This document shows positions 8,439 through 17,169 of a DNA stretch of 64,000 nucleotides, in pieces (within the stretch, counting starts at the first letter, position 1; each line of letters begins with the position of its first letter). Below the pieces are notes generated by a model. It saw nothing but the letters and a program-made list of their open reading frames with translations. It did no database searches and had not been told where the DNA came from. Source of the DNA: CAYJBH01 sp964368625 (GTDB taxonomy: Bacteria; Bacillota; Clostridia; Oscillospirales; Ruminococcaceae); NCBI GenBank assembly GCA_964368625.1, contig CAYJBH010000013.1, positions 1 to 64,000 of the forward strand. Direction: 5' to 3'. The translations under genes were made by a program, and so were the position numbers.

Positions 8439-9146
8439 ATGATATATAAAAGAATAGGCGTGATAGGCGCACTGGAAAAAGAAATCCAGCTTACCGTTTC
8501 ACATATGAATAGTGTAGCTGTTAGCAAGGTTGGAGGTGTAGAATTTCACACCGGAAACTGTAAAGGTGTAGAGCTTGTCGTTTGTTGTGCCGGTATGGGA
8601 AAAGCTGCCGCTGCCGCTGCTACACAGCTACTGTGCAGCCATTTTTCGTGTAATGCAGTTATTTTTAGTGGAATTGCTGGTAACATGAGCGGAAAGGTTG
8701 GAATAAATGAGGTAGTTTTAGGGGAATCGGTTTTCTATCATGATGCCGAGATTGAGATGTTGGCACAGTCGTATCCGCATTTAAAAGCCTACACTGCTGA
8801 CAGTGCACTTATTTCTGCAGCCGATAAGGCCTGCGCTTTAATTGGTGTTAAACACATATGTGGAAGTATAGCTACAGGTGATCTGTTTGTTGGAAGTAAC
8901 AAGTTAAAGGCGGATATACGCACACGTTGCAACCCTGATTGTGTTGAAATGGAGGGCGCATCTATAAGTCATATTGCCGCAAAAAATAATATCCCATGCC
9001 TAATAATTCGTAGTATTAGTGATAACGCAGACGATATTGCCGGTGAAGAAGTGGCGGGTAATGATAAATTTGATGTAACAGAATTTTGTGAAACAGCATC
9101 ATCAATACTGTTAAGAACTATAACAATAGTAAATAATATTACATAA
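8439..9146 (+). CDS. mtnN: 5'-methylthioadenosine/S-adenosylhomocysteine nucleosidase
   Basis: A 235-residue Pfs/MtnN-type nucleosidase. It removes adenine from methylthioadenosine and S-adenosylhomocysteine, recycling by-products of methylation and polyamine synthesis. Motifs include the opening Ile-Gly-Val-Ile-Gly-Ala-Leu-Glu-Lys-Glu, Ser-Gly-Ile-Ala-Gly near residue 80, the Ala-Thr-Gly-Asp region near residue 148, Val-Glu-Met-Glu-Gly-Ala-Ser near residue 170, and Arg-Ser-Ile-Ser-Asp with the catalytic Asp near residue 195. It follows hisF by 27 bases with its own GAGG site and is probably the end of that transcript. Confidence 0.93.
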   Translation: MIYKRIGVIGALEKEIQLTVSHMNSVAVSKVGGVEFHTGNCKGVELVVCCAGMGKAAAAAATQLLCSHFSCNAVIFSGIAGNMSGKVGINEVVLGESVFYHDAEIEMLAQSYPHLKAYTADSALISAADKACALIGVKHICGSIATGDLFVGSNKLKADIRTRCNPDCVEMEGASISHIAAKNNIPCLIIRSISDNADDIAGEEVAGNDKFDVTEFCETASSILLRTITIVNNIT

Positions 9147-9197
9147 AGTAATATAACCTTGTCGAAAAAATGTGATGTCTACAAGAAAAAACAATTA

Positions 9198-9226
9198 TTG
9201 ACAAACGTATTTACTTATTGTATACT
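9198..9226 (+). promoter_or_regulatory. Sigma-A promoter of the GH25 gene
   Basis: TTGACA at 9198-9203 and TATACT at 9221-9226 have the ideal 17-base spacing. The GH25 ATG, with a GGGGAAG ribosome site, follows 32 bases later. Confidence 0.7.
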
Positions 9227-9258
9227 AACTATATAATTATTACAAACAAGGGGAAGTA

Positions 9259-11613
9259 ATGCGATTTGTAAAGGGCGATAAAAAAGTACCTTTTTACGAA
9301 AATAACAAAGCAGTTGATAAAAATAAAGGTAATCTGAATGCTAACGTGCAGGGATCGGATTCTATAGATAAAAGACCAAATAGCCAGAAATACAGACCAA
9401 CTACAACAAAAGCAGATGGTATAATATATACAGCAAAGCCTGGATCTGTTACCGATGTACTTAATCTTGTAAAATCAGACAAGCTAAGTAGCGGTGGTGC
9501 TACCGTGGCTGTATTTGATGCCGAAAAACCGCAGATAACAGGCGAGCCTATTAAGGAAGAGAAGATTACTTTACCAACTGAACCTGTAGTAAAGAATTCG
9601 TTTTCAGATAGATTAAAGGTTTTGGACGAAATTGCACCGCTACCGGAGGCTAGAGCAAAAAAATCAAGAAAGATAAAGTCTGAAAAAAATAAAGGTAAAG
9701 GTAAAGGTAAATCGAGAGTTGCCGTTATCTCCTCGGTAGTAGGATTATCATTAATCATCATAGCAACATCAGTTTATGGGTTCCTGTATTTTAATGAACT
9801 AATCCCTGTAAATCTTCTTGATAATGTATCGGCAACAGAAAACATAACAGAGCATGAAGAATTGATACTACTTCCCATGGGCTCGCCGGTAACGGAATAT
9901 GAGCTGTTAAGCGCGAATATAGAAAATTCTACTGCTACGGCACTAGAGCTTTCGCTTGCTTCTGCTAAAGACTTGCTTGAAATAAGAGTTGTTGACTCAA
10001 GCGGTCAATTAGTGGAAGGTCTTCCACTTGAGGTTACCATAGTAGATCCGGAGGGAGATAGTAATTCCTATGATATAGGAGACAACGGTTCTTTGGAGTT
10101 AGATGAACTTGAGATAGAGGGTCGATATGCCGTTATTCTTCATCCGGTTGAAGGATATCCAATTGTAGAACCTAAATTCATAAATATTAAACTTGAAATA
10201 GACACGACACCAATTGATGCAGAAACATTAAAGGATATAGTTAAAGACGAGTCAGAGGTTGATGTTTCCAAGGAAGATTCTCTGTATAACGGATCTTCAT
10301 CCGCAGATTCTGATGGAACAGCCCCGGCCCCGGCAACTGTTATAACACCTGTTCCTTCGGATAAAGACGGCACTACCGAAACCGTAGGAGCGGAAACATA
10401 CTATCTCCCTAAAGATGGTGTAAAGACTTTTACCATTACAGATGGCGAGCATTCCGGTGATTACATTTTTACACTAGACGGTAATGGTAGGATTATTGGT
10501 GCAGTAAAAGTGGTCCCTGTGACCGCATCAGTCAATACATTGTCCGGTGAATATTCTACTTTTAATTTTATATCATCATTGTTTATTAACACAAATAATA
10601 CTGTAGATACTACGAGTGGCAGCCGTACATCGGTTACTGATAGTTCACTCTCTCTACCCGGTTCATCTTCGGAAGTGATAAGTAGCAGCTCTTCTGCTTC
10701 AACCCCTTCTTCTTCCAGCGAGAGTACAGACAGTGGCAGCTCAAGTGGAGATGATAATCAACAGCCAACAACCACCGAGACGGTTTCTAACAGTATATTA
10801 TTCAGTGGCTCGGGGAACAATCTTTTAATGCGAGAGCCATTTAGTGGCTTTGCAGTAAAATATGAAAGCGTTGGAGAGACTATTTATTATGGATGGCACA
10901 CTATAAATGGTGATGAGTATTATTATGATGTTAACGGTAATATTATTACCGGATATGTTTCAATAAATGGAGTTTTTTATACCTTTTCATCTGACGGTAA
11001 GTTACAAAAGAGCATAACTGATGGAATAGATGTTTCTAAGTATCAACCGAACATCGATTGGAATGCAGTAAAGGCAAGCGGAATTGACTTTGCTATTATA
11101 AGGGTAGGATATCGTGGTTATTCATATGGAACCTTGGTAGAAGATCCATACTATAGACAGCACATAGAGGGAGCTATTAATGCTGGCTTAAAGGTTGGAA
11201 TTTATATTTATTCTCAGGCAATAACAGTTCAGGAAGCTATAGAGGAGGCAAGTTTTTGTCTTCAGATGACCAGTGGCTATACTCTTGAATATGGCATTAC
11301 ATTTGATACCGAATATGAAGCCAACGGAGGTAGAGCAAATAGCCTTTCAACTGCTCTTAGAACCGAGATAGCCAACACATTCTGTGATACTATTCGCCAG
11401 GGTGGCAGAGTACCTATGATTTATTCAAATAAGTCTTGGCTTTTAAACCAACTTGACTATACAGCTATCGACCATAACAGAATATGGCTTGCACATTATA
11501 CAGCACAAACCGATTTTGCCTATCGTTATGACATTTGGCAGTACACAAGTACCGGAAATGTAGCCGGTATATCCGGAAACTGTGACATGAACTTTAGTTA
11601 CATAATTCCTTAA
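9259..11613 (+). CDS. Membrane-anchored GH25 muramidase with cell-wall-binding repeats
   Basis: A 784-residue protein with a cytoplasmic basic N-terminus of about 150 residues and a single membrane helix near residues 153-178, then an extracellular region. That region holds a carboxypeptidase-regulatory-like segment (about 215-295), a Ser-rich low-complexity linker (about 450-505), two short choline/cell-wall-binding-type repeats rich in Gly, Tyr and Trp (about 535-585), and a C-terminal GH25 lysozyme domain (about 590-784). GH25 hallmarks are Gly-Ile-Asp-Val-Ser-Lys-Tyr-Gln and the acidic Phe-Asp-Thr-Glu-Tyr-Glu. GH25 enzymes cut the MurNAc-GlcNAc bond of peptidoglycan. The type II membrane orientation with a long cytoplasmic tail is unusual for a lysozyme. 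It converges on the MFS gene with a 4-base overlap of 3' ends. Confidence 0.88.
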   Translation: MRFVKGDKKVPFYENNKAVDKNKGNLNANVQGSDSIDKRPNSQKYRPTTTKADGIIYTAKPGSVTDVLNLVKSDKLSSGGATVAVFDAEKPQITGEPIKEEKITLPTEPVVKNSFSDRLKVLDEIAPLPEARAKKSRKIKSEKNKGKGKGKSRVAVISSVVGLSLIIIATSVYGFLYFNELIPVNLLDNVSATENITEHEELILLPMGSPVTEYELLSANIENSTATALELSLASAKDLLEIRVVDSSGQLVEGLPLEVTIVDPEGDSNSYDIGDNGSLELDELEIEGRYAVILHPVEGYPIVEPKFINIKLEIDTTPIDAETLKDIVKDESEVDVSKEDSLYNGSSSADSDGTAPAPATVITPVPSDKDGTTETVGAETYYLPKDGVKTFTITDGEHSGDYIFTLDGNGRIIGAVKVVPVTASVNTLSGEYSTFNFISSLFINTNNTVDTTSGSRTSVTDSSLSLPGSSSEVISSSSSASTPSSSSESTDSGSSSGDDNQQPTTTETVSNSILFSGSGNNLLMREPFSGFAVKYESVGETIYYGWHTINGDEYYYDVNGNIITGYVSINGVFYTFSSDGKLQKSITDGIDVSKYQPNIDWNAVKASGIDFAIIRVGYRGYSYGTLVEDPYYRQHIEGAINAGLKVGIYIYSQAITVQEAIEEASFCLQMTSGYTLEYGITFDTEYEANGGRANSLSTALRTEIANTFCDTIRQGGRVPMIYSNKSWLLNQLDYTAIDHNRIWLAHYTAQTDFAYRYDIWQYTSTGNVAGISGNCDMNFSYIIP

Positions 11614-12794
11614 AACATTTTATCTAGGTTATGATTTGTATGCTTAATGCGTTTTAACATTAGCTCATATATTGAAATCATTGTAATAAGTATTATGCCG
11701 TTAAATACTGGATAAAGGTCAAAACCTATTGTTCTACCAACAACTCCAAATAGTGCAGGCATAGCAAGAATTCCAACATAGGCAGATGCCATCTGAACAC
11801 CGGTTACCGCCTGAACATTCTTAGCCCCAAAGTTCTCTGGGGCAGAATGTATTATACACGGGAAAACAGGTGCTGAACCTAGCCCTATCAGTGAGAGTCC
11901 AACCAGAGCAACAACGCCACCAAGTGGTAGCAACAAGACAATTACGCCAAGAACCATTATGGTAGCTCCGGCTCGAATCATCTGTTTATCATTATATTTC
12001 ATTGCAATAAAGCCACAGATACCACGCCCTATCGTAATCCCAAGATAGTAGAGTGCGGAAAATCCGGCAGCAATTTCGGGATCAAAGCCGCGATTGAAAA
12101 CAAGATAACTCCCTGCCCACATGCCAACGGTACTTTCCACTGCACAAAAACAAAAAAATGCCACTGCAATATAACTTACTCCCGGTATCTTAAAAATCTC
12201 CTTTAATGAGGGAGATTTTTTATTTTTATCGGCATTAAACTTTAAAGATTTTATTCTCCATGCTTTACTGCTAATAAAAATAATTGTAGCAAGGAAAGTC
12301 TGAATTGTGAAAAGAATAATATATCCAAGTCTAAACGTTTGTCCGCCGGTGAGCGCCATTCCCATTATGTAGGGCCCAAGAGTAGCCCCCACTCCCCACA
12401 TGCAATGTAGCCAGCTCATATGCTTGCTTTGAAAATTAACTGCAACAAAGCTATTTAAGGTAACATCTACACATCCTGCACCTAAGCCATAAGGTATTGC
12501 CCAAAGGCATATAAATAGGAATGATGGTGCAGATGAAAAACCGAAAAGTGATACTGCAGTTGTAAATATGCTAAAAGTTACAACTTTATGGACTCCTATG
12601 ATGTTTATAATACGTCCTGCATTTAGGCTTGATATAATTGTACCTGCAGAAATAATTATAGTAACAATACCCATGTTGGAGATTGAAGTGTTAAATTCCT
12701 CACTTATCACCGGCCATGCTGAACCTAAAACAGCATCAGGAAGTCCTAGGCTTATAAAGGATATGTATATAAGTGCTAGCAGTAATCCAATCAT
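11610..12794 (-). CDS. MFS transporter, sugar/fucose-permease-like
   Basis: A 394-residue protein with about 12 membrane segments, organised like the FHS (fucose permease) branch of the major facilitator superfamily. The opening has a conserved Gly-Leu-Pro-Asp-Ala-x-x-Gly in helix 1, and an Ala-Gly-Arg-x-x-Asn loop replaces the usual motif A. A positively charged central loop (about residues 180-195) separates the two halves. Its ATG overlaps the stop of the upstream LTA-synthase-like gene by 4 bases (ATGA), so the pair is translationally coupled. The substrate is unknown; coupling to a cell-envelope enzyme suggests an envelope-linked solute. Confidence 0.85.
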   Translation of the reverse strand: MIGLLLALIYISFISLGLPDAVLGSAWPVISEEFNTSISNMGIVTIIISAGTIISSLNAGRIINIIGVHKVVTFSIFTTAVSLFGFSSAPSFLFICLWAIPYGLGAGCVDVTLNSFVAVNFQSKHMSWLHCMWGVGATLGPYIMGMALTGGQTFRLGYIILFTIQTFLATIIFISSKAWRIKSLKFNADKNKKSPSLKEIFKIPGVSYIAVAFFCFCAVESTVGMWAGSYLVFNRGFDPEIAAGFSALYYLGITIGRGICGFIAMKYNDKQMIRAGATIMVLGVIVLLLPLGGVVALVGLSLIGLGSAPVFPCIIHSAPENFGAKNVQAVTGVQMASAYVGILAMPALFGVVGRTIGFDLYPVFNGIILITMISIYELMLKRIKHTNHNLDKMF

Positions 12795-14728
12795 AAAACG
12801 CCTTCAATTTCTAATAAGTATTCATTTCCAAATAATAAATCATATTGAAGCATAGAATGGTTGTAAAGCAGGCTATTTTGTTCCATGGTTCTCTCACGAG
12901 TAAAGCTGTCATCATTAAAGAACAGGACGCCTTTATTGTTTGCGGTATAATAGTTAAGTTGTTGTAGCAAAAGGTCGTAAAATAATGGAGTTTCCATCGA
13001 ATAAAGCTCTAACATTACAGCAGGTATGTTATAGGTAGATAATACACCTAGATCAATTTTGGTGTTTTCTTTGTTGCTCCAAATTAGTAGCGGAAGTTTA
13101 TAAAGATTAGGATCGGTGGTGTCACCAGCTTCTATATACCCGGTGTCCTCAAATATTCCATAGCCATTCGACATGGGGTTTAGATGATCGCCCCAAAATA
13201 CCACAATGGTAGGCTTATCTATGGACAAGAGATAATCTGTAAGCTTTCCAAGTGCACTATCCATTTCACTAATTCCCGTTGCACAGTCGCTTAACTCTCC
13301 AAGAATATTTTCGCTGATATTTCCGACATTATCGGTTACACTAACCAGCTCATTGCTTGGGTAGGAATCAGGGGAATAGGTAGTATGATTTTGCATCGTT
13401 ACTGCATGGATGAAGAGGGAGGTGTCATCAGTTGAACGGTTTTGTTGTTCTAAGATTATTCGATCAATCATTGCATCGTCGGATATAAATCCACGTCGAC
13501 GTGTAGCATCAGACATCTGTTCTTCGGCAATAAATGTGTCGATACCAAGGCGTGGATAAGCAACATCACGATTCCAAAAGCGTTCGCCATAGCCATGTAT
13601 AGCCATTGTTTCGTAACCATCATTCTTTAATAACCATGGAAGCGAGAAAATATCATTGTTAATATATTGCTGAAAGGGTTTGCTACCGGAAGGTAAGAAT
13701 TCCATCGAAAATCCGGTTAACGCCTCAAACTCTACATCACATGTTCCGCCACCATAGCTTGGCGAATATGCCCAACCACTTGCAGCCTCCTCGGCTAAAC
13801 GATTAAAGTTTGGCATAAGCTCTCTGTCATAAGTAATGCCATGAAGTTCCTCCATATCCCAAAATCCCTCTGCCATTATGAATATTATGTCTGGCTGTGT
13901 TCCTTCAGAAAAATCTGAGTTATTATTTTCAGCATAGATAAATGACAGATTGCTTTGTTCAATTTGGTTTGCAATGTCCTGAACAGTATCCTTATCATAG
14001 TCGCTTGGTCTATCTATATTAAGAAGTGGAACGTTTGTTAAAAAACCTGAAATAGCACCATAATATCGATAGTACCTATCCTGCATCCACATATCCGGAA
14101 TAATTCCCAGTGCAAGAGTAGCTGTTGAATTAAAAAAAACAAAAAATAGAAAAGCAAGAGTAGCCACGGCAGAGATAACAGAGAAAACAATTCTTTTAAC
14201 AATACCAAGGTTGATATTATTAAAGGCTAAACGCTTGGCTAAATAAGAAAGAGTTAAAATAAATGAATAAATTAATATAGTTACTATCATGGACGGTTGA
14301 ACCTGCAATGTAACCTCATCAGCAATTCCTATCAACTCATCAATCTGAAGTAAATCCCAAGGCAACAAGGGCTCATTACGCATCGAGAGTTTGAAGAAGG
14401 TAGCTGTGCCAATAAGATTACCAAATAGTCCAACAAAAACAATAGCAGGCCAATGTCTGTTTGTAATCAACAATAAACTAATATATGTAAAAAAAAGCAG
14501 AAGGAAGGAAATAAAAAAGCTTAAAAAATTGTGTTTTATAGCATCAGCAAAAACTAAAGCAGGCCCCTGTGATAACAAGCTACCTCGTGCATTCCACTCG
14601 GTGGTAAGTATTGTGATAACAGGAACTAAGAAGCAAAAGGCAGCATGAATAATAACACCAACCCAATTAGTGGGTTGAGGGTTTGAGCCAACATTGTCTT
14701 TTCTGTATGTGAAAGTAAATTTGTTCAT
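12791..14728 (-). CDS. LTA-synthase-family phosphoglycerol transferase/sulfatase
   Basis: A 645-residue membrane enzyme. Five N-terminal membrane segments (about residues 25-215) are followed by an extracellular alkaline-phosphatase/sulfatase-fold domain (about 275-610). The metal and nucleophile region shows Met-Ala-Glu-Gly-Phe-Trp-Asp and the catalytic Thr within Gly-Gly-Gly-Thr-Cys-Asp-Val-Glu-Phe. A late Trp-Gly-Asp-His supplies further ligands. Family members move phosphoglycerol from phosphatidylglycerol onto teichoic acids or other glycans. Its ATG overlaps the stop of a truncated upstream reading frame (14725-14880), and its own stop overlaps the MFS start, so all three once formed one coupled operon. 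Confidence 0.88.
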   Translation of the reverse strand: MNKFTFTYRKDNVGSNPQPTNWVGVIIHAAFCFLVPVITILTTEWNARGSLLSQGPALVFADAIKHNFLSFFISFLLLFFTYISLLLITNRHWPAIVFVGLFGNLIGTATFFKLSMRNEPLLPWDLLQIDELIGIADEVTLQVQPSMIVTILIYSFILTLSYLAKRLAFNNINLGIVKRIVFSVISAVATLAFLFFVFFNSTATLALGIIPDMWMQDRYYRYYGAISGFLTNVPLLNIDRPSDYDKDTVQDIANQIEQSNLSFIYAENNNSDFSEGTQPDIIFIMAEGFWDMEELHGITYDRELMPNFNRLAEEAASGWAYSPSYGGGTCDVEFEALTGFSMEFLPSGSKPFQQYINNDIFSLPWLLKNDGYETMAIHGYGERFWNRDVAYPRLGIDTFIAEEQMSDATRRRGFISDDAMIDRIILEQQNRSTDDTSLFIHAVTMQNHTTYSPDSYPSNELVSVTDNVGNISENILGELSDCATGISEMDSALGKLTDYLLSIDKPTIVVFWGDHLNPMSNGYGIFEDTGYIEAGDTTDPNLYKLPLLIWSNKENTKIDLGVLSTYNIPAVMLELYSMETPLFYDLLLQQLNYYTANNKGVLFFNDDSFTRERTMEQNSLLYNHSMLQYDLLFGNEYLLEIEGVL

Positions 14729-14880
14729 TTATTAAATTCTTTAACCATGTATGTGTATTTACGTAGCATAATTCCTAATAGCACAAATGAAGTACCAGAA
14801 AAAAAGCTTGCAAGCGATAAAAAAGTTAAAACGCTATTATTGATAAAAGGATTATATGATTGCGAATAAAATAGCCATAA
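14725..14880 (-). pseudogene. C-terminal remnant of a membrane protein
   Basis: A 51-codon open stretch with no start codon runs directly into the LTA-synthase-like gene with an ATGA overlap. It encodes a two-helix membrane hairpin: a polar turn with Asn-Pro-Phe-Ile-Asn-Asn, a hydrophobic segment containing Ser-Phe-Phe-Ser-Gly-Thr, and a basic tail ending Lys-Glu-Phe-Asn-Lys. This is how many membrane-anchored GT2 glycosyltransferases end. The frame is closed upstream by TAA. I read it as the surviving 3' end of a lost gene. The parent family is an inference. Confidence 0.5.
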
Positions 14881-14897
14881 TTAAGTACATAAAAGAA

Positions 14898-14929
14898 GAT
14901 GCAACTATTATAATAAAGATGGTTGCATC
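14898..14929 (-). terminator. Hairpin downstream of the AI-2E gene
   Basis: GATGCAAC at 14898-14905 pairs with GTTGCATC at 14922-14929 around a 16-base loop. On the minus strand it is followed by a T-rich stretch. It lies about 200 bases beyond the AI-2E stop, in a 395-base stretch without an intact gene (14729-15123). The rest of that stretch holds the pseudogene remnant and an unconvincing 66-codon frame. Confidence 0.35.
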
Positions 14930-15123
14930 GTTTCATAACATATTAGAATTATTATGAGTGCTGTAAACCGATATAACTTGATAGGCTGGTATCTCAAATA
15001 TAGTATCGTAGATAGTGCCATAATTTTTTATATATAACTCTCTTCTTAATAATATGCCGCAACCATTAAAATAATTATAGTGATCGCAGTTATGTCTATT
15101 ACAAACAAGCATATAAAATATGC

Positions 15124-16338
15124 CTATAGCCACTCTGTTTGACCGAGTTGGTCGTTATCATCTGTGGCTTCAGGTTTGGATATTATTACGGGATATAAAT
15201 CTGCATTAATTCCCTTGTTTTTAAGAGCTTTATTAACTGCAAGGCTGGTTATATGATATAACACTGCAAAAACCGGAACGCCGATAACCATTCCAATAAC
15301 GCCGAAAAGATCACCCCCAACGACTATTGCAACTAGTACATAAATTGCAGTAAGACCGGTAGAATCTCCAAGTATATATGGCCCTAGTATGTTGCCATCG
15401 AACTGTTGAAGAGCAAGCACAAAGATACCAAACCAAAGAGCATCCCATGGATTTACAATTAGAAGTATTAGTACGCTGGGAATTGCACCGATAAATGGTC
15501 CGAAAAAGGGAATGAAGTTAGTTATACCTATAACAACGCTAATAAGTGGGGTATAGGGTAGCCCGAGTATAGTCATCCCAATAAAACAGAGCATACCAAT
15601 AATCAAGCTGTCGACAGCCTTTCCAATGATAAAACCAGAAAAAACCTTATTTGAATGGGTTAAAACAAACCTAATCTCTTCGGCTTTCTTAGGAGAAAAT
15701 ACTGCATACAATAATTTTCTTGCCTGTCTTAACAGTCTATCTTTGCCCTGGAGCATATAAATTGAGACAATAAATGCCATTATAACGGTAACTAAACTGC
15801 TTCCAAAACGAACAGAGTAATCCAGAATTTCCGGAAGAAACCCTGCAACAAAATCTGTTATATAAGTTACCAACTGCGAATCTTCAGAAACCAGGGACGT
15901 TAGAGTTCCGGTAGGAAGAGTGAATTGCTTCTCAAGGCTTTCTAGCAAGACAACAAGGTTATCTATGTAGGTTGGTAATGAATTAAAGAGTGTAGTGATA
16001 CTTAAAATTACCTGGGGGATTACCATTGCAACCACAAGTGATAGCATTGCAAGAGCAAAAACATAGCTGAGGAAAATTGATAGGTTGTTTCGAAGTTTAT
16101 CTTTTTTAGGGATTATCTTTATTAATCTCTTATCTATCTTTTTTACAAGGGGGTTCAATAAATAGGCAAATGCAAACGCAAAGATGAAGGGGGAAAGAAT
16201 AGCTAATAAATCATTAAGCCAGTTTAAAACTGATTCAAGGTTTTGAAGAGCTGCATAAAAACCAACCCCCATCAGTACAATTATGATGGATGCAAGAACT
16301 CTTGGACTAATTAATTTTTGCCAAATCTTGTTACGCAT
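15124..16338 (-). CDS. AI-2E family membrane permease
   Basis: A 404-residue protein with the AI-2E/TqsA/YdbI layout: membrane segments near residues 15-35, 40-62 and 85-110, a large soluble loop, then four or more helices in the C-terminal half. The family motif Gly-Ile-Thr-Asn-Phe-Ile-Pro-Phe-Phe-Gly-Pro-Phe-Ile-Gly is near residue 270, and Pro-Tyr-Ile-Leu-Gly-Asp-Ser-Thr-Gly-Leu near residue 318. Members export small signals or act in ion homeostasis; the substrate here is not known. It follows prmC by 6 bases and is probably in one operon with prmC and the DUF1385 gene. Confidence 0.9.
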   Translation of the reverse strand: MRNKIWQKLISPRVLASIIIVLMGVGFYAALQNLESVLNWLNDLLAILSPFIFAFAFAYLLNPLVKKIDKRLIKIIPKKDKLRNNLSIFLSYVFALAMLSLVVAMVIPQVILSITTLFNSLPTYIDNLVVLLESLEKQFTLPTGTLTSLVSEDSQLVTYITDFVAGFLPEILDYSVRFGSSLVTVIMAFIVSIYMLQGKDRLLRQARKLLYAVFSPKKAEEIRFVLTHSNKVFSGFIIGKAVDSLIIGMLCFIGMTILGLPYTPLISVVIGITNFIPFFGPFIGAIPSVLILLIVNPWDALWFGIFVLALQQFDGNILGPYILGDSTGLTAIYVLVAIVVGGDLFGVIGMVIGVPVFAVLYHITSLAVNKALKNKGINADLYPVIISKPEATDDNDQLGQTEWL

Positions 16339-16344
16339 ATTACC

Positions 16345-17169
16345 TCACTGTTTAATGCCAACAACTCCACGAATGGTATTGTTGTAATCATAGACCATAT
16401 CGGTCAAAAAAAAGTTTTTATTTAATAGAGCAGTAATATCATCTTCTCTGAAGGTTGGTATTTCAAAAACTATTGCTCCACCTCGTTTTAGTTTTTTTTC
16501 ATATAATAATATTATTTCACGATAAAAGTATAGAAAAGAAGGCTCGAATAGAGCTGATTCAGGTTCGTAGCTGAGTTCTTTGTCTAATAAAGGCTTATCA
16601 CTTGCTGGTATATAAGGCGGATTTGATACTATTAGAGAGATTGATTCATCCATTATATTCCTATGGAAAAATAAAACATCATCTAATACCGGTTTTATAC
16701 CGCTGCCACTAAGATTTACCTCTAAATATTTAAAAGCCTCTGGGTATTTCTCAACTGCTAATATTTGTGCATCACTAATAAATTTCTTTATAGCTAATGC
16801 AAGAGCACCACTGCCGGCACATAGATCTAAAACAGAGGGGGAAGGCTGTTTTTTCAATAACGATATAGCCTTCTCAGCAATACACTCACTATCTGGACGA
16901 GGACAAAGCACCCCTTTTCCTACCTTTAAAGGTAGGCCCATAAATTCCCACTCTTCTAAAATATACTGTAATGGTTCCCCATTTAATCGCCTTTTGACCA
17001 TGTTGGTTAGTTCAATTTGTTGAATATTGGTTAACCCGTTAAAACTAGGCAGCCTTGGGTCCTGTTTACATAATTTGTGCAACAAAAGCCTAGCCTCCTT
17101 GCCCGGGTTTTCTACCCCGCTTACAAGCTGCTCTGTTAGCCTTGCAAGTGCTTTGTTACCATTGGTCAT
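16345..17169 (-). CDS. prmC: Release factor glutamine N5-methyltransferase
   Basis: A 274-residue SAM-dependent methyltransferase that modifies the Gln of the Gly-Gly-Gln loop in release factors. The N-terminal helical domain (about 1-85) contains Glu-Pro-Leu-Gln-Tyr-Ile. The SAM-binding domain shows Asp-Leu-Cys-Ala-Gly-Ser-Gly-Ala-Leu-Ala near residue 115 and the substrate motif Asn-Pro-Pro-Tyr-Ile-Pro near residue 185. It overlaps the upstream DUF1385 gene by 14 bases, a common neighbourhood in Firmicutes; the usual prfA neighbour is absent. Confidence 0.92.
   Translation of the reverse strand: MTNGNKALARLTEQLVSGVENPGKEARLLLHKLCKQDPRLPSFNGLTNIQQIELTNMVKRRLNGEPLQYILEEWEFMGLPLKVGKGVLCPRPDSECIAEKAISLLKKQPSPSVLDLCAGSGALALAIKKFISDAQILAVEKYPEAFKYLEVNLSGSGIKPVLDDVLFFHRNIMDESISLIVSNPPYIPASDKPLLDKELSYEPESALFEPSFLYFYREIILLYEKKLKRGGAIVFEIPTFREDDITALLNKNFFLTDMVYDYNNTIRGVVGIKQ

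Noticed and set aside
9294..9761. Long antisense frame in the GH25 gene
   Set aside because: It mirrors the Lys/Pro-rich codons of the real gene and has no ribosome site or family resemblance.
12192..12220. A 10-bp perfect hairpin with T-run inside the MFS gene
   Set aside because: It lies in the polar central loop codons of an intact gene; probably chance, though it could stop read-through from the GH25 gene.
14933..15133. A 66-codon minus-strand frame after the AI-2E gene
   Set aside because: It overlaps the AI-2E end, starts with GTG without clear site, and has no recognisable pattern; at most a decayed relic.
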